From contig JAGYXB010000157.1 in assembly GCA_022495005.1 (NCBI GenBank), positions 434,001-498,000 of the forward strand: a stretch of DNA of 64,000 nt. Reading direction: 5' to 3'. The notes below the pieces were generated by a model. The model saw only the letters and a list, made by a program, of their open reading frames with translations. It ran no database searches and had not been told where the DNA came from. A program made the position numbers and the translations under genes. Below are positions 40,893 through 52,220 of the stretch, piece by piece. The number at the start of each line of letters is the position of its first letter. Positions within the stretch are counted from its first letter, which is position 1. This stretch comes from Rhyacophila brunnea (Eukaryota; Arthropoda; Insecta; Trichoptera; Rhyacophilidae).

Positions 40893-43024
40893 TTAATTTT
40901 AATAAAACGCAATTTGTATCGTACTGATTCCATTTTTATTTAATACTAGCTAAAGTACCCGGCTTCGCACGGGGTCGCTTCGTGGTTATATTTATCTTAG
41001 ATATTTGAAAAATAATAAGAGGTAATTATTTCTTTAATATTAAAATATCTGTGTAATACAATATGACAATATGAAAATAATTATAATAGGAGTAAAGGTC
41101 AAACATAAGAACACTAAATTAAAATCGAATCCAAAATATGAAAACGTTATTAATGTTATAAATATGTAGTAAAAAAAAAAATCAAAATTGGATGGAACAA
41201 ACAAACAACAAACTTTGTATGTTATATAATAATAATTTAGAACCCTTCGCAGGTGTGCGCACACAACTGACAAAAGTTTCATCGCAATCGGATGAATGGT
41301 ATAGGAACGCATACGAATAGTAGAAGATGAATTTCTAATTCAGAAATCTTCGGCATGCAAGTACGACAACTAACGAAAATTTTATTGCAATCGGATTAAT
41401 GGTATAGGAACGCATACGAATAGAAGAAGAAGAAGATGGTTGTACTAATTCAAAAACCTTCGCGGGCTTGCGCACAACAACTGGTCAAAAATTCATCACA
41501 ATCGGATGAATGGCATAAGAACGCATACAAATAGAAGAAGAAAAAGATGATTGTAGTAATTCAGAAACCTTTGCGGGCAAGGGCACAATAACTCACCAAA
41601 GTTTCATTGCAATCGGATGAATGGTATAGGAACGCATACGAATAGAAGAAGAAGAAGATGGTTATACTAATTCAGAACTCTTCGCGGGCGTGCTCACAAC
41701 AACTGGTCAAAATTTCATCGCAATCGGATGAATGGTATAAGAACGCATACAAATAGAAGAGGATAGAATAGAAGAGAAAAGAAAATAGTTGTAACAATTC
41801 AGAGACCTTTGCGGCGTGAGCACAACAGTTGATCAAAATTTTATTGTAATCGGATGAATGGTATAGGAACGCATACGAATAGAAGATAGAATAGAAGAAG
41901 AAGATGGTTCTACCAATTCAGAAACCTTCGCGGGTGTTGGCACAATTACTGACGAAAAATTTGTTGCAATCGGATGAATGGAATAGAAACGCATACGAAT
42001 AGAAGAATATAGAATAGAAGAAGAAGATAGTTGTACTAATTCAAAACCATTGCGGGTGTTACCACAACAACTGACGAAGGTTTCATCGCAATCGGATGAA
42101 TGGTGTAGGGACCATACGAATAAAAGAAGATAGAATGAAGAAGAAGAAGAAGATGTTTGTACTAATTCAGAAACCTTCGCGGGTGTAGGCACAATTACTA
42201 ACGAAAATTTTATTGCAATCGGATGAATGGAATAGGAACGCATACGAATAGAAGAATATAGAATAGAAGAAGAAGAAGATGGTTGTACTTATTAAAAAAC
42301 CATTGCGGGTGTTACCACAACAACTGATGAAGGTTTCATTGCAATCGGATGAATGGTATAGGGACCATACGAATAAAAGAAGATAGAATGAAGAAGAAGA
42401 AGAAAGTTGTACGATTCAGAAACCTTTGCGGGTGTTGGCACAATTACTGACGAAAATTTTATTGCAACCGGATGAATGGAATAGGAACGCATACGAATAG
42501 AAGAATATAGAATAGAAGAAGAAGAAGAAGAAGATGGTTGTACTAATTCAAAAACCATTGCGGGTGTTACTACAACAACTGATGAAGGTTTCATCGCAAT
42601 CGGATGAATGGTATAAGGACCATACGAATAAAAGAAGATAGAATGAAGAAGAAGAAGAAGATGATGATTTTTCTAATTCAGAAACCTTTATGGGTGTGCA
42701 TACAACTACTTACCAAAATTTCATTGCAATCGGATGAATGGTATAGGAACGCATACGGGACAGACAGACAGACATTCATTTTATATATTAGTATAGCCTA
42801 TACTCTTCCCGCAAGTGCAAGCAATAAGTTTACAAAGTTTTATCGCAATCGGATGAACGGTATGGCTGCGCATTAAATACGAACAAACAAACACACAAAT
42901 ATTAATTTTTATATATTAGATAATTGTACCGGTTTCATCCATAAATTTTCAATAGTCAGTTTTAAAGGTTTATTTAATAAAAATGGAATCACTACGATAA
43001 CAATTGCATTTTATTTAAATTATT
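40893..43024. mobile_element. Long-TIR element that carries the satellite
   Basis: Ends are inverted: TATTAATTTTAATAAAACGC at the left and, as complement of the right, ATAATTTAAATAAAATGCAA, followed on both arms by CGTA-TGATTCCATTTTTATT. Inside the left arm comes AGCTAAAGTACCCGGCTTCG; before the right arm comes GACAGACAGACATTCATTTT with TATATTAGTATAG, a type of ending seen on many insect repeats. Between them lies the tandem array. The ends resemble the 38450-38789 MITE. Confidence 0.6.
41232..42874. repeat. 14-unit satellite, 102-132 bp units
   Basis: Each unit contains GCAATCGGATGAATGG, TATAGGAACGCATACGAATA, then a GAAGAAGA-rich spacer and AATTCAGAAACCTTCGCGGG. ATCGGATGAATGG-type cores occur near 41289, 41391, 41501, 41611, 41722, 41849, 41969, 42091, 42219, 42343, 42467, 42599, 42729 and 42849. 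From 41969 to 42599 two unit types alternate (GACGAAAATTT with ATAGGAACGCATAC versus TGATGAAGGTTTC with GGACCATAC), giving a dimer of about 250 bp. Long minus-strand frames across it are repeat by-products. Confidence 0.9.
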
Positions 43025-43335
43025 ATGGAAGTCAACAACCCCAGGCTGTTTCAGCAAATTATCCATGATTGCAACAACGAGATAATCATCGAATTGCCCA
43101 ATTTTTTCATATTACTTATCTACGATCAACACATTCTGCAAGTATGATATGCGTCAGTGAGGGTTGACCCAAGCCAAAGCTTGCCAGCAAAACGCTATAA
43201 GGTAGCAGCAATGCGGCAGCAACATATTACCTAATTATGACCTACATCAATAATAGCTTGCCATAAGTCACAGTTGATGGGATATGGCACTCTACTAATA
43301 CGTCTCGGACGTAGCACACACTATCAGAGCATTTT
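43025..43335. other. Unassigned sequence before the LTR end
   Basis: More balanced composition than the neighbourhood, no coding frame. The 5' part of the LTR that ends near 43457 probably begins in here (possibly around 43150), but I cannot fix its start. Confidence 0.45.
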
Positions 43336-43473
43336 ATTGCGCGTTACTTTACGTGATTAACTTAACACCATTGTATTTATTTATCAAGAAATAAATGCTT
43401 ACCTCGACCCACTCAATAACCTCTGGTCTATTCACCTCTCAAATCTATCTCTGTTAAAGTGGTGACCCCGACG
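43336..43473 (+). mobile_element. LTR end with tRNA-Trp primer-binding site
   Basis: An AAATAAA signal at about 43390 is followed by pyrimidine-rich sequence and then TGGTGACCCCGACG at 43460-43473. This is complementary to the 3' end of tRNA-Trp (ending CGTCGGGGTCACCA with the CCA), the primer used by CsRn1-type Ty3/Gypsy elements. No gag-pol follows, so only the LTR end and priming site remain. The element is an LTR retrotransposon by inference from this site. Confidence 0.6.
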
Positions 43474-43539
43474 TATCTACCAAATTAATAATAAATATAC
43501 CTGAACTTATCTCGTTAAATCACAACAGAAGCTTTACTT

Positions 43540-43900
43540 TTTTTTAAATTTAAATAAATAATTACAAGAGAAAAAGAACTTTTTATATACAACGTTTTTA
43601 AATTTTCTGTTGAATCATATAAACTTGACTTGACTAGCTTAAACGATCAAAAAAGTTTGTCATTGAAATGTCATTTTGACATATCATATTGATTTCCATA
43701 GTAACGCACTATATATTAATAATTTAGTTGCTAGGACCCCAGACCCCTAGCAACCAATATTGGTGTCGAACTAACTTTTTATACAAAACAGAATTAACTG
43801 AAAATTAATTCAATTCTACTGAAAGATGGCTAAAAGTATTTAAAAAAAATGCATTGGCATCGTGTTCTGATATATTCTAAAAGCTAAGAATACGAGCTAA
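43540..43900 (-). repeat. Dispersed repeat F, copy 2
   Basis: Inverted homologue of 37590-38060 and 47537-48010, with CTAGCAACCAATATTGG and ATTCTACTGAAAGATGGC. It starts within about 70 bp of the LTR primer-binding site. Confidence 0.7.
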
Positions 43901-43920
43901 GAAAAAAGCCCACGTGGCAC

Positions 43921-44994
43921 TTTACGTTGGTTCAAAAGTAGAGAATTTGTGCTGCCTAAATAATTCGTCGGTTTTGTGACACAAATAAATTTGTCTAATC
44001 AATGTCTAGAATTATTCTAAAACGGTCAAAACATCGGGATTGTCAACAGCTTTAAACACTTAGGGGTGTATAACACAAGAGATGGTACTTTGCAAAGAGA
44101 GTTCACAATCTGAAAGGGAATATTAATTCTCAAATAGAGAAAATAAATTTTTAATTTTCCATTGCTTGATTCAAATGGCAGCAATTTTATTAAAAATATA
44201 TTATGATTTATTATGATAAAATAAATCTTAATGTCTGGTGCTTGCGCATGACAGCTCTAATCGTGTTTATTTCGACGAATGCAATTTCCGTAAAGCGGCA
44301 TTTAGAATCGCCGGAAGCACTCTGAAAATTGAAAAACAACAGATAAAGTTTTAATTATGTAATGTGTGACGGGTTAATTAGTTTTTTTCCGACCGGGAAT
44401 GATAATTATTATTGTTTTCTCTGTGCAAAATTTATTTACGGCACAGAATAAATAAACCGATGAATAATAACTAGGTGGCCGCCCGCAAAATTATTTACCT
44501 GCAATTAAAATATTTAATTGGGTTTATCAAATTAAATATTGTTTCAGCTAATTGCTACAATACATCATAATTTGTATTGTAACACTTCATAATAGTATTT
44601 ATTTGTATTTTCTTCATACTGTTTATGCGTATAAAATTATGTTCCGTCTATGATCATACTTGCTGCATGAAATTTTGAACGGATTTTTCGCGTATTGCAA
44701 GATAATTTTTTCATACAAAATTTCTTATTATTCGATGTTTAAATTTTTCAAAATAATATTCGCGGTACTAAGTATGTACTTTATTCGCTATTATCTGAAG
44801 ATACTATAAATAAAAACAAAATTTTAAAATGAATCCATGTTATAATAATATGTAAGGATGCGCGGAGCTGGACGAATAATTGTAAGGCAAGTACCTACCA
44901 AAGTTTTTTTAATCTATGAATGTAAATTATCATCACTATCGACACTATAATCCACAGTCTTAGTCTTTCAACTTTCATTAACTTTCATTATCTT
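43921..44994. other. No supported gene
   Basis: AT-rich, with a more balanced patch at 44245-44330 that could be conserved non-coding DNA. Nothing recognised. Confidence 0.5.
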
Positions 44995-45268
44995 GTCTGG
45001 TTTGTTCAATGTGAGCCTCTTTGACACTTGTGTATCTCATCCTTGCGATATGCTTGCTTGACGGAGTTAATCTATATGGTGATGGTATAACGCTTTCAGT
45101 TCATAGGTATATCTTCCTCAGTATGTGCCATCTTCCTCGCATATGGCTTGGAAGACCCTTCTCTGTATCTTCCTTTCAAAAATGTCTTGTTTACTCTTTA
45201 ATTATTGATTGATAATGCCCAGTATTTTGACCCATACAACAATATGGGCCGCATGAGGGTTTCGTATA
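44995..45268 (-). pseudogene. LINE fragment C-terminal to RT
   Basis: Minus-strand translation begins KIKLYETLMRPILLYGSKYW and continues, after stops and frameshifts, through sequence ending in a TLNKPDK-like block. The Y-x-LMRPILLYGSE-W-L motif is the hallmark after the RT core in RTE-like and related LINEs. Degraded and short. Confidence 0.7.
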
Positions 45269-45269
45269 A

Positions 45270-45844
45270 TTTTATCTTAAAATGTAATTAATTATTCTAC
45301 TAAAATGTTGGCTAATGTCCAATGAGGCTCAATGAAAGTAGTACATAAGCATAAATTCTAATGGATTTAAGTTTTTTACTATCCCATTTGAGTGGTTTTT
45401 TGCGACCCGGGTTTCACCTTTCGGCATCTTCAGGCACTATGTACACTCACGAAATGGTCATTGTCCGGATCCAATACAAGGTAGTCAAGATATTCATTTC
45501 ATTTGATTTATAAATGTCAATTTATGGACAATTAAAACAGCGGATGAAGTAAGAAGCAGAAATAAAATGAGAAATATTTCCTTTTCTGTTATCGGTCAGT
45601 TATAAATTATTGTACAGTAAATATTCAAATGTTGATACCCTTAGATAGACTTGCATCCCGTTATAAAATGATCACATAGTATTTTTAGAGTTTATTCGAC
45701 GGTTGGTTAGTTGATGTATTTTCATGAATGTAGTCAAGTTAAAGCCCGGTAGATCGATAAACTAAAAAAATACGTCATGGTAAAGAAAAACTAAAGATCA
45801 AGAAGAGTGGATGAATATTGAATATATATCGGCTGATGATGATT
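45270..45844. other. No gene; CATCTTCAGGCACTA-type repeat scrap
   Basis: At 45395-45455 there is CCCGGGTTTCACC, then GGCATCTTCAGGCACTATG and ACACTCAC, which has a diverged counterpart at about 52040-52095. Otherwise unassigned. Confidence 0.45.
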
Positions 45845-46330
45845 TTAAGTACCTGGTTGGGACAATTAATAATTGTGGTCGCATTCATCCTTTTTTCCCA
45901 CCTACCCACGAATCCTTATGTATTATTGCCATAAGACCAAACGTAAGTAATTATTGGTCATCAGTCCACCGTGATTGAATATCATTAAGTTAGCTCAAGT
46001 AACTTCAAGACAGCCGACGCGCCTAAGCTTGTTCAAGCTATCATGTTCTATCTGATAGAGTACGAAAGAGGTCACGTTAATCACAGAGTGATACAGATAA
46101 AACACATATGTTCGACCTTCGTCGCATTGAATCTGATACGATTTGAGCGAACGAAAGCGAGCGTCTATAATCCCTCCCGAACTTATCATCATTTATCCCA
46201 AAACAAAAATCAACGCGCCAGCCCTCTCAACATAAAAGGTCAGTGCCTAGCATCCTGTTAACCCCCCCCCTAGATCCAAAATCCACCAACCAGCATGTTC
46301 AAATTACAGTCTACTGCTAAAGCTCCACCT
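45845..46330 (+). repeat. Dispersed repeat J, copy 2
   Basis: Direct homologue of 39690-40300; includes the same C-run after GCATCCTGTTAA. The overlapping short frames are not genes. Confidence 0.7.
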
Positions 46331-46884
46331 GTAACTATGTAAAATCATCTTGAAAAATGTAAAACATAATATACAATAAGATCGGTCGTAAATGGTGCTT
46401 TCATATAATATTTTGTATTAATATGAACATGATATGAAAATGAAATAAGCCGAAAAAGTCTTTCGACGAGCCATTAAATATATATATATACCAAATCGGC
46501 TTTATGAGAATTCCAGTAATGTAATAGTTCCTTTAGACATCTACCGTATTTGGAGTAACGACATGTTTCGTATTCCATGAGTAATAATATCATGTTGAAT
46601 AGGGTATAAGACATTTTTTTCAAGTTATATTATATAATATTATCATCATAGTCTATAAATTTTAATGTTTTTTTGTGTTACTTAGTAATCACATTTGGCC
46701 TACCTAATTGCTGCACAATATTATGTTAAGGATTAAATTATTCCACTATGCCAAATAATATACCAATAATAAAAGTACACCATCTGTCCGTTTATCATCC
46801 ATCAAAAGCTTGTTCAGATAAAAGCTTATATACCACATTGGGGACTTATTATCGATATTATCTTTAAATATCGTTTTTTCTTTC
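46331..46884. other. No supported gene
   Basis: AT-rich spacer. Confidence 0.5.
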
Positions 46885-47120
46885 CCCGACCATGTCCGAT
46901 CCTAATAAGACCATAATATGGGCCTCCACAGAGTGAAGGTTTGTATTAACAGATTTTAGTTTATTACGATAAATGCATGTCAGCCACTTGCTCAACCTAC
47001 TACATCCATTCTCTGACTCATACACAAATTGAAAAACAATATTGTGTACTTGACAGACCCAGGATTGGAACTTTCGAACTTGGAAACTAAAGCTAAAGCC
47101 GCGCGGTCATCGTGGGCATT
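46885..47120 (-). mobile_element. SINE family C, copy
   Basis: On the minus strand the head (about 47116-47035) begins GCCCACGATGACCGCGCGG and has a B-box-like GTTCCAATCCTGGG; the body follows with AGCAAGTGGCTGACATGC and ends near ATTAGGATCGGACATGG. It matches the array at 49418-50357. The head resembles a class II (Ser/Leu) tRNA A-box region. Confidence 0.65.
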
Positions 47121-47536
47121 AAATGAATGTACTTCTCAAAAATAACGCTATAATAATATTATGACTAGGACACCCAATTAATCGGGGAAAATACTGCTTA
47201 CCCGGTTACCGGTTTTTTTAAAGTAACTAACCGGTTAACCGATTTAAACAGTAAGATTAAAAAAATATTATGTTGCATGATTAAATATTTGTATTTTCAA
47301 TTTTATTTCGATCCAAAGTAATATAAAATCAGGCGTAATGCTATTTTTTGTGTTTATGTCCATGTTCTATAAATTATATTGGATGGCCATGAATTTTTTC
47401 TAGTATTATACATGTTTATAATATGTACCTAGACACATAATCTGTTGTTAACTCTAAATAGGTAGTTACCTACCTAAATTATCGACTTACCAACTTTTGG
47501 CAGCAACTCCATGAACAGTCGTCGTTTTAAATATCT
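47121..47536. other. Unassigned; repeat K at 47420-47530
   Basis: Contains ACCGGTTACC/GGTTAACCG words at about 47200-47245. The segment 47420-47530 (GTTGTTAACTCTAAATA, ATTATCGACTTACCAA, TTTTGGCAG) recurs at 53170-53270. Confidence 0.5.
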
Positions 47537-48010
47537 GTCGTTTTTATTAGCTCGTATTCTTATTTGTCCGGTGGTTGTTTATCCAGTACAAATCTTGCAA
47601 TCGATTTTTAACTAACTTCCAGACTAGCTAGACATTTGAAACTTTTAGAATATATCAGAACACGATGCCAATGCATTCTTTTAATACTTTTAGCCATATT
47701 TAAGAACAATTGAATTCATTTTCAGTTAATTCTCTTTTGTATAAAAAGTTATTTCGGAAGAAATCCGTAATCCAATCCACTATTATTGGTTGCTAAGTGG
47801 GTGGTCCTAGCAACGAAATTATTAATATATTCGTGCGTTACTATGGAAATCAAAATGACATTTCAGTATTCTATATTTGTTTGTTCGTTTTTTGTTTGTT
47901 TTTATTTACTACAAGTACAAGTTTGAGCATATTGAGCTTAATAACTCAACAGAAAATTTAAAAACGTTGTATATAAAAAAAATCTTTTTATCTTGTAATT
48001 ATTATTCACT
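47537..48010 (+). repeat. Dispersed repeat F, copy 3
   Basis: Direct homologue of 37590-38060, starting TTTTTATTAGCTCGTATTC and including TTGGTTGCTAAGTGGG. Confidence 0.7.
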
Positions 48011-48594
48011 GCGTTCGCTAGCTTTAAATATAATTTTCATAAATTATAATATGTTTCATTTTATTTAACAATGTTATATTGTTTGAAAATTATCTGACTC
48101 GCGTTCTATAACACGAAGTAAATCGGTGAGATAAATTAGTATGGCAGGCAACCAACATAGCGGCGGTGCAAATTTGCAGACCGCGACGAATATCGAGCAC
48201 CAAGACCGTTTAATGCATTACACGAGGTTAGAATACCCAAGTTACTCAACACCCGCAGCTATGCACGAAGAGATGCCATAAGGGTTGCCAACCGTGCGAA
48301 ATTTGTCTGGATTGTGGTGAAATTCATAACTCTTTCCGAGTCCAGGCCTGCCTGCAAAATTACTTTAAATAAACCATACCGATTGGAAGCTTTGCCTTTC
48401 TATACTTATTAACAAGAAGTGCATGGCTCTTCGTCGAGGGTCCGAAGGAAAAAAAATAAACTGGTAAAAATAGGGGATATACTGTGGTTTATCCTTCGAA
48501 TTGACTGAGTCAGAACTGCAGAGTATTTTATTGTTTCAATCTATGTAGGGAAGAAAAAGAAAAAAAATGGAGATGGAACCAAATAATGGCCTCT
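48011..48594. other. No supported gene
   Basis: From 48130 to 48450 composition is more balanced, but no frame or family is recognised. Confidence 0.45.
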
Positions 48595-49060
48595 TTTTAT
48601 GGTCTCCTACTGTCAAAAAAATATAGACTAAGAAGAATTAAAGACCAGTATTGCTCGTAGTCTCTAAAATTTGGTGGGGATGGCTGGATCGTAATATTTG
48701 TTGAGATCTTTGATCGACTGGTTTGTAAGTCTGCTGTCATGGAACTGTAGAATTTTTTAGAAAGTTTCAATACGTGGTCGTAAATGGTTTCTACGTTCAA
48801 ATTTCTGTAAAGAGTGGTATTGCGTACAAACCATGGGGCATCTGTGATTGTTCTGAGAGATTTGTTTTGTATAGTTTGTAGCGTTTTAAAATATTTTGTA
48901 GCATTAGCATAGACGGGGGCAGAATATTATGTCGTAATGGGACGGGTGATCGCAGATTAGAGAAGAAGTTTTCTTCTAAGGGCAAGCTTGCTTTTTCTAC
49001 CTATTATAAGGCGTAGTCTGGCATTGGTTATTTGAGCTTGCTTGAAGATTGCTAGACGCT
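48595..49060 (-). pseudogene. Jockey-type LINE C-terminal region
   Basis: Minus-strand pieces in order: ITNARLRLIIGRKSKL, TRPIMTY-like, VYANATKYFKTLQTIQNKSL (frame-shifted), RTITDAPWFVRNTTLYRNL and NVETIYDHVLKLSKKFY. The L-x-TIQNK-LR-I-DAPW-x-RN-x-L-x-DL block is diagnostic for the C-terminus of Jockey-clade ORF2. It has several frameshifts and no RT core. Confidence 0.8.
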
Positions 49061-49100
49061 CATATTTTACGACAAGTTTACCTGCGCAAATCGATTTGTA

Positions 49101-49417
49101 TCAAGAAGCCCGTGTGTATGGACGGAAAAACTGAAGCTCGCGCAAACTGAAAAGCACTGTAAAAATCTATACCACGCATGCAATGTATTTGAAAGACTTC
49201 AAATACCATAATTATTAGAAAATATTCTTAGTGGAATTATCATTAAAAGGCGAATATCTCAGAATAGAATATCAAAATTGGCTATAACCTGACAGTAGCA
49301 TCTTCATAATTGGTGTAAGCGCAGTTACAATGAATTTATATGAGTAATAGACAATAAAAAGAGGATCACCGTGGTGTTGAATGACTTCCAATAGCATAAT
49401 GATAATTTAGTTCAATA
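49101..49417. other. No supported gene
   Basis: AT-rich spacer. Confidence 0.5.
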
Positions 49418-50357
49418 CACCATCATCTGCCTGATCCTATTAGGCCTCCATAGAGTGAAGGTTTTTATCAACAGATTTTTGTTTTTACAAAAAATTGATA
49501 TAAGCCACTTACTCTATTAGGTCTATACTCTGACTCCAAATACAAATTAAAAAAACAATATGTGTATATGCCAGACCCAGGATTTAAACTTATGACCCAC
49601 GGCAAAATCATAAGCTGGCGCGTAAACCGCTTGGACAATCTGACATATCCGATCTATTAGGTCCATACTCTGACACCAAATATTAATCAAAAACAATATA
49701 TATGTGTATTTGTCAGACTCAGGATTGAAATTTGGGACTCACGGCAATATTATAAGCTGACGCGTAAGCCGCTCGGATATTCTGGGCATGTTGATATATA
49801 TTTTCATTTGTTTTCTGTTTAACCATATCCGATCTTAATAAGATCATCTCCATAGAGTGGAGGTTTTTATTAACAGATTTTGTTATTACAAAAAATTGAT
49901 GGAAGCCACTTACTCTATTAGGTCCATACTCTGAGTCCAAACACAAATTAAAAAAAAACAATATAATTGTGTTTTCTAGAACCATGATTCACACTTGGAA
50001 ACCACGGTAATATTACGAGCTGACGCGTAAGCCGCTCGGACATTCCGGGCACATATATGTATATTTTCTTTTTTTTTTGCTTAACCATATCCGATCTTAA
50101 GAATATCATATTACAGGCCTTTATTATGTTTTTATTTAAACAGTTTTTTTGTTTTACGAGAAATAGATGTAAGCCACTTGCTCAATCTATTAATTATGCC
50201 CATACTCTGACTCAAATACAGATTAAACACACAATATTATTATATAATATATAGTAATGGGTATTTGCCAGACCCAGGATTCAAAGTTAGGACCCACGGC
50301 AAAAATATAAGATGGCGCGTAAGCTGCTTGCACATCATTGGCATGTTGATATAAAGA
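49418..50357 (-). mobile_element. Tandem array of SINE family C (4 units)
   Basis: Four head-to-tail units at about 49418-49645, 49648-49821, 49822-50082 and 50083-50357. On the minus strand the heads read GGAATGTCCGAGCGGCTTAC-type sequence (A box TGTCCGAGCGG) and have B-box-like sequence near the CCCAGGATT words seen on the plus strand. Bodies share ACTTACTCTATTAGGTC and CCATAGAGTG. The second unit lacks the distal body. Orderly phase suggests unequal exchange or repeated insertion into SINE tails rather than four independent hits. Confidence 0.8.
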
Positions 50358-50914
50358 AATACTAAGTGTGCTTTCATTGTATCAACCCTAGTAGAGTTTT
50401 TGAAAAGCTGTTCGCCTCTTCATACCCTCATCTCGATAACTAGCTCAACTCTCCGTTTATCATATTATTATAATAAAATGTGCAAGCTGCATGTTAGCAA
50501 ACTTAACGTCAAGATCGTGTTATGTTTCGTAACAATCCAAATTACGTAGTGATTGGCTTTTGAGTACCATCAATATTCCCAGATATATTATATACCAGAT
50601 ATCAAGGAAACTATGTGCATATTAGCATAGTAGTAATATCGTGGTGTTAAGATCTTGGCAGGGTTTGTGCTATTAATTGCGGCGACTAACCAAAGCGATC
50701 GAACCATTGAAATAGATGACGTAATATTAATTTATTGAATCGCAAGAGATAGGTAACAAAAAAAAAACTTCAGATGAATGCAAAACTATTCTGATTCACA
50801 TTTTCTAATATATTATCTAATTCATATTTTTGAATATTTTACAGAAGTGTTATTTGAAACATCTTATTTAAGTTATTTATTATTATTTTAATGAATAGTC
50901 AATTTAATTCAATT
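50358..50914. other. No supported gene
   Basis: AT-rich spacer. Confidence 0.5.
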
Positions 50915-51800
50915 AAATTTATTTATTTTCTACATATTGTGGATATTACAAATTATAAGTTCAAGACGTTCAGAACATGACATAAAACATTATTATAAAG
51001 AAGAAAGAAAAACAAAAGTGATAAAAGGGATAAAAATGAAAATATAAAAAGAGAACATAATATAAACATGCAAAAGCAGTGAAAATACAATTATACATAT
51101 CGACTGTGTTTGGAAAAAAGGGCGTAACTCTCGATTTTTCGAAAAGTGCTTTTATTAGATATGAACAATGTTTACAACTAAATAAACGTTATGTAAAAAA
51201 GAAATAAGCCGTAAATTCCGATTTATAATGTAAATTTAGGTTTTAATTGAGTTTTAATTAAGTTTTAATTTAAGGAAAAAAGCATTTACCCTCAATTTTA
51301 ATGATTTTTCTGTAATTACTTCTTTAATTTTATTAGATCGGAAAGATATTACATCAAATCATCAATCACCATACACTCAATGCCTGTACCTATTTTTTTT
51401 ATAAATGTTGAACCAAAATCATTCAAAAAACGTTTTTTGCCTCTCCTGTAAAATTTGTTCTGTTTTACGCCCTTTTTCCTAAACACGGTCGATATATATA
51501 TAAATCCAAAGAAGTACAATGAGCTTGTGAAGGAGAGCCTATTTTAAAAAGTTATAAAATAGTGTCCACCTACACTCACCTCACGCAAGTTGAATATATC
51601 AACACCCGAAGCAATTTGGTTGAACATAGTTATCGCCCTCCCAATCGGCATTACCAGTGGCAGGTTGGTTCTGCACTTTGGGAGAATAAAAAACTGATGC
51701 TCTCTATTTCTAAGATAGTTATCAGGGACATATAGGTCAACACTGCCCAGAATGGCAGAGTTCTCATTTATAGCTCGTAAAGATCGAAAAAATACGTAGC
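50915..51800 (-). mobile_element. LINE 3' end split by a TA-flanked MITE
   Basis: Minus strand, from 51800: coding end (IPDN-like, FFILPKCRTNLPLVMPIG, SGVDIFNLREV, stop at about 51560), then 3' UTR interrupted at 51100-51492 by a MITE and resuming at 51095-50915 with GAACGTCTTGAACTTATAAT and TATCCACAATATG, ending at an AAAT-type tail. The LINE belongs to the same broad family as 8049-12116 by its 3' UTR. Confidence 0.75.
51100..51492. mobile_element. 393-bp MITE with TA target duplication
   Basis: TIRs of about 30 bp: left TCGACTGTGTTTGGAAAAAA then GGGCGTAA, right the complement with 2-3 changes (TTACGCCCTTTTTCCTAAAC). Flanked by TA on both sides (51098-51099, 51493-51494), as for Tc1/mariner-type elements, though the flank is itself a TA run. 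No transposase. Lies in the 3' UTR of the minus-strand LINE. Confidence 0.7.
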
Positions 51801-52220
51801 TTAATAAAAATCTCTTCTAAATTGCAGACTTCAGTATGTAAGCATACCTAATAGAAGGTCAGTTGGAAGTATGCTGACTTATATTATATACATTTATTTA
51901 TACTAACAATAAAATAAATAACTTAAGTAGATTGTTTCAGAGGTCTCCCTTCTGAAATATTTAAAATGTGAATTAGAATAGTTCTGCATTTAGTAATCAA
52001 TGGAATATGAATTTAAATTCTAATTTGATTTAAATTTTTCACTGTTCCGGTTATACCTTCAATCACCTTCACGCATTACGTGCACTCACTTATGGTAAAA
52101 GCACACTGGCAATTAATACAATAATCTATTAATTCTTGCTTACATTTTATAATTTCATAATTTATTTCACAAATTTATACAGTAAAAGACATTGAAAATC
52201 TGATTATCTACTAAGTAAAA
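51801..52220. other. No supported gene
   Basis: AT-rich spacer with a scrap of the repeat also seen at 45395-45455. Confidence 0.5.

Noticed and set aside
41833..42594. Long minus-strand frames rich in Ser, with repeated segments
   Set aside because: They lie wholly inside the satellite; the repeated peptide simply reflects the repeat unit.
41232..42874. CRISPR array
   Set aside because: Unit length, the eukaryotic context and similarity between whole units (not unique spacers) rule it out.
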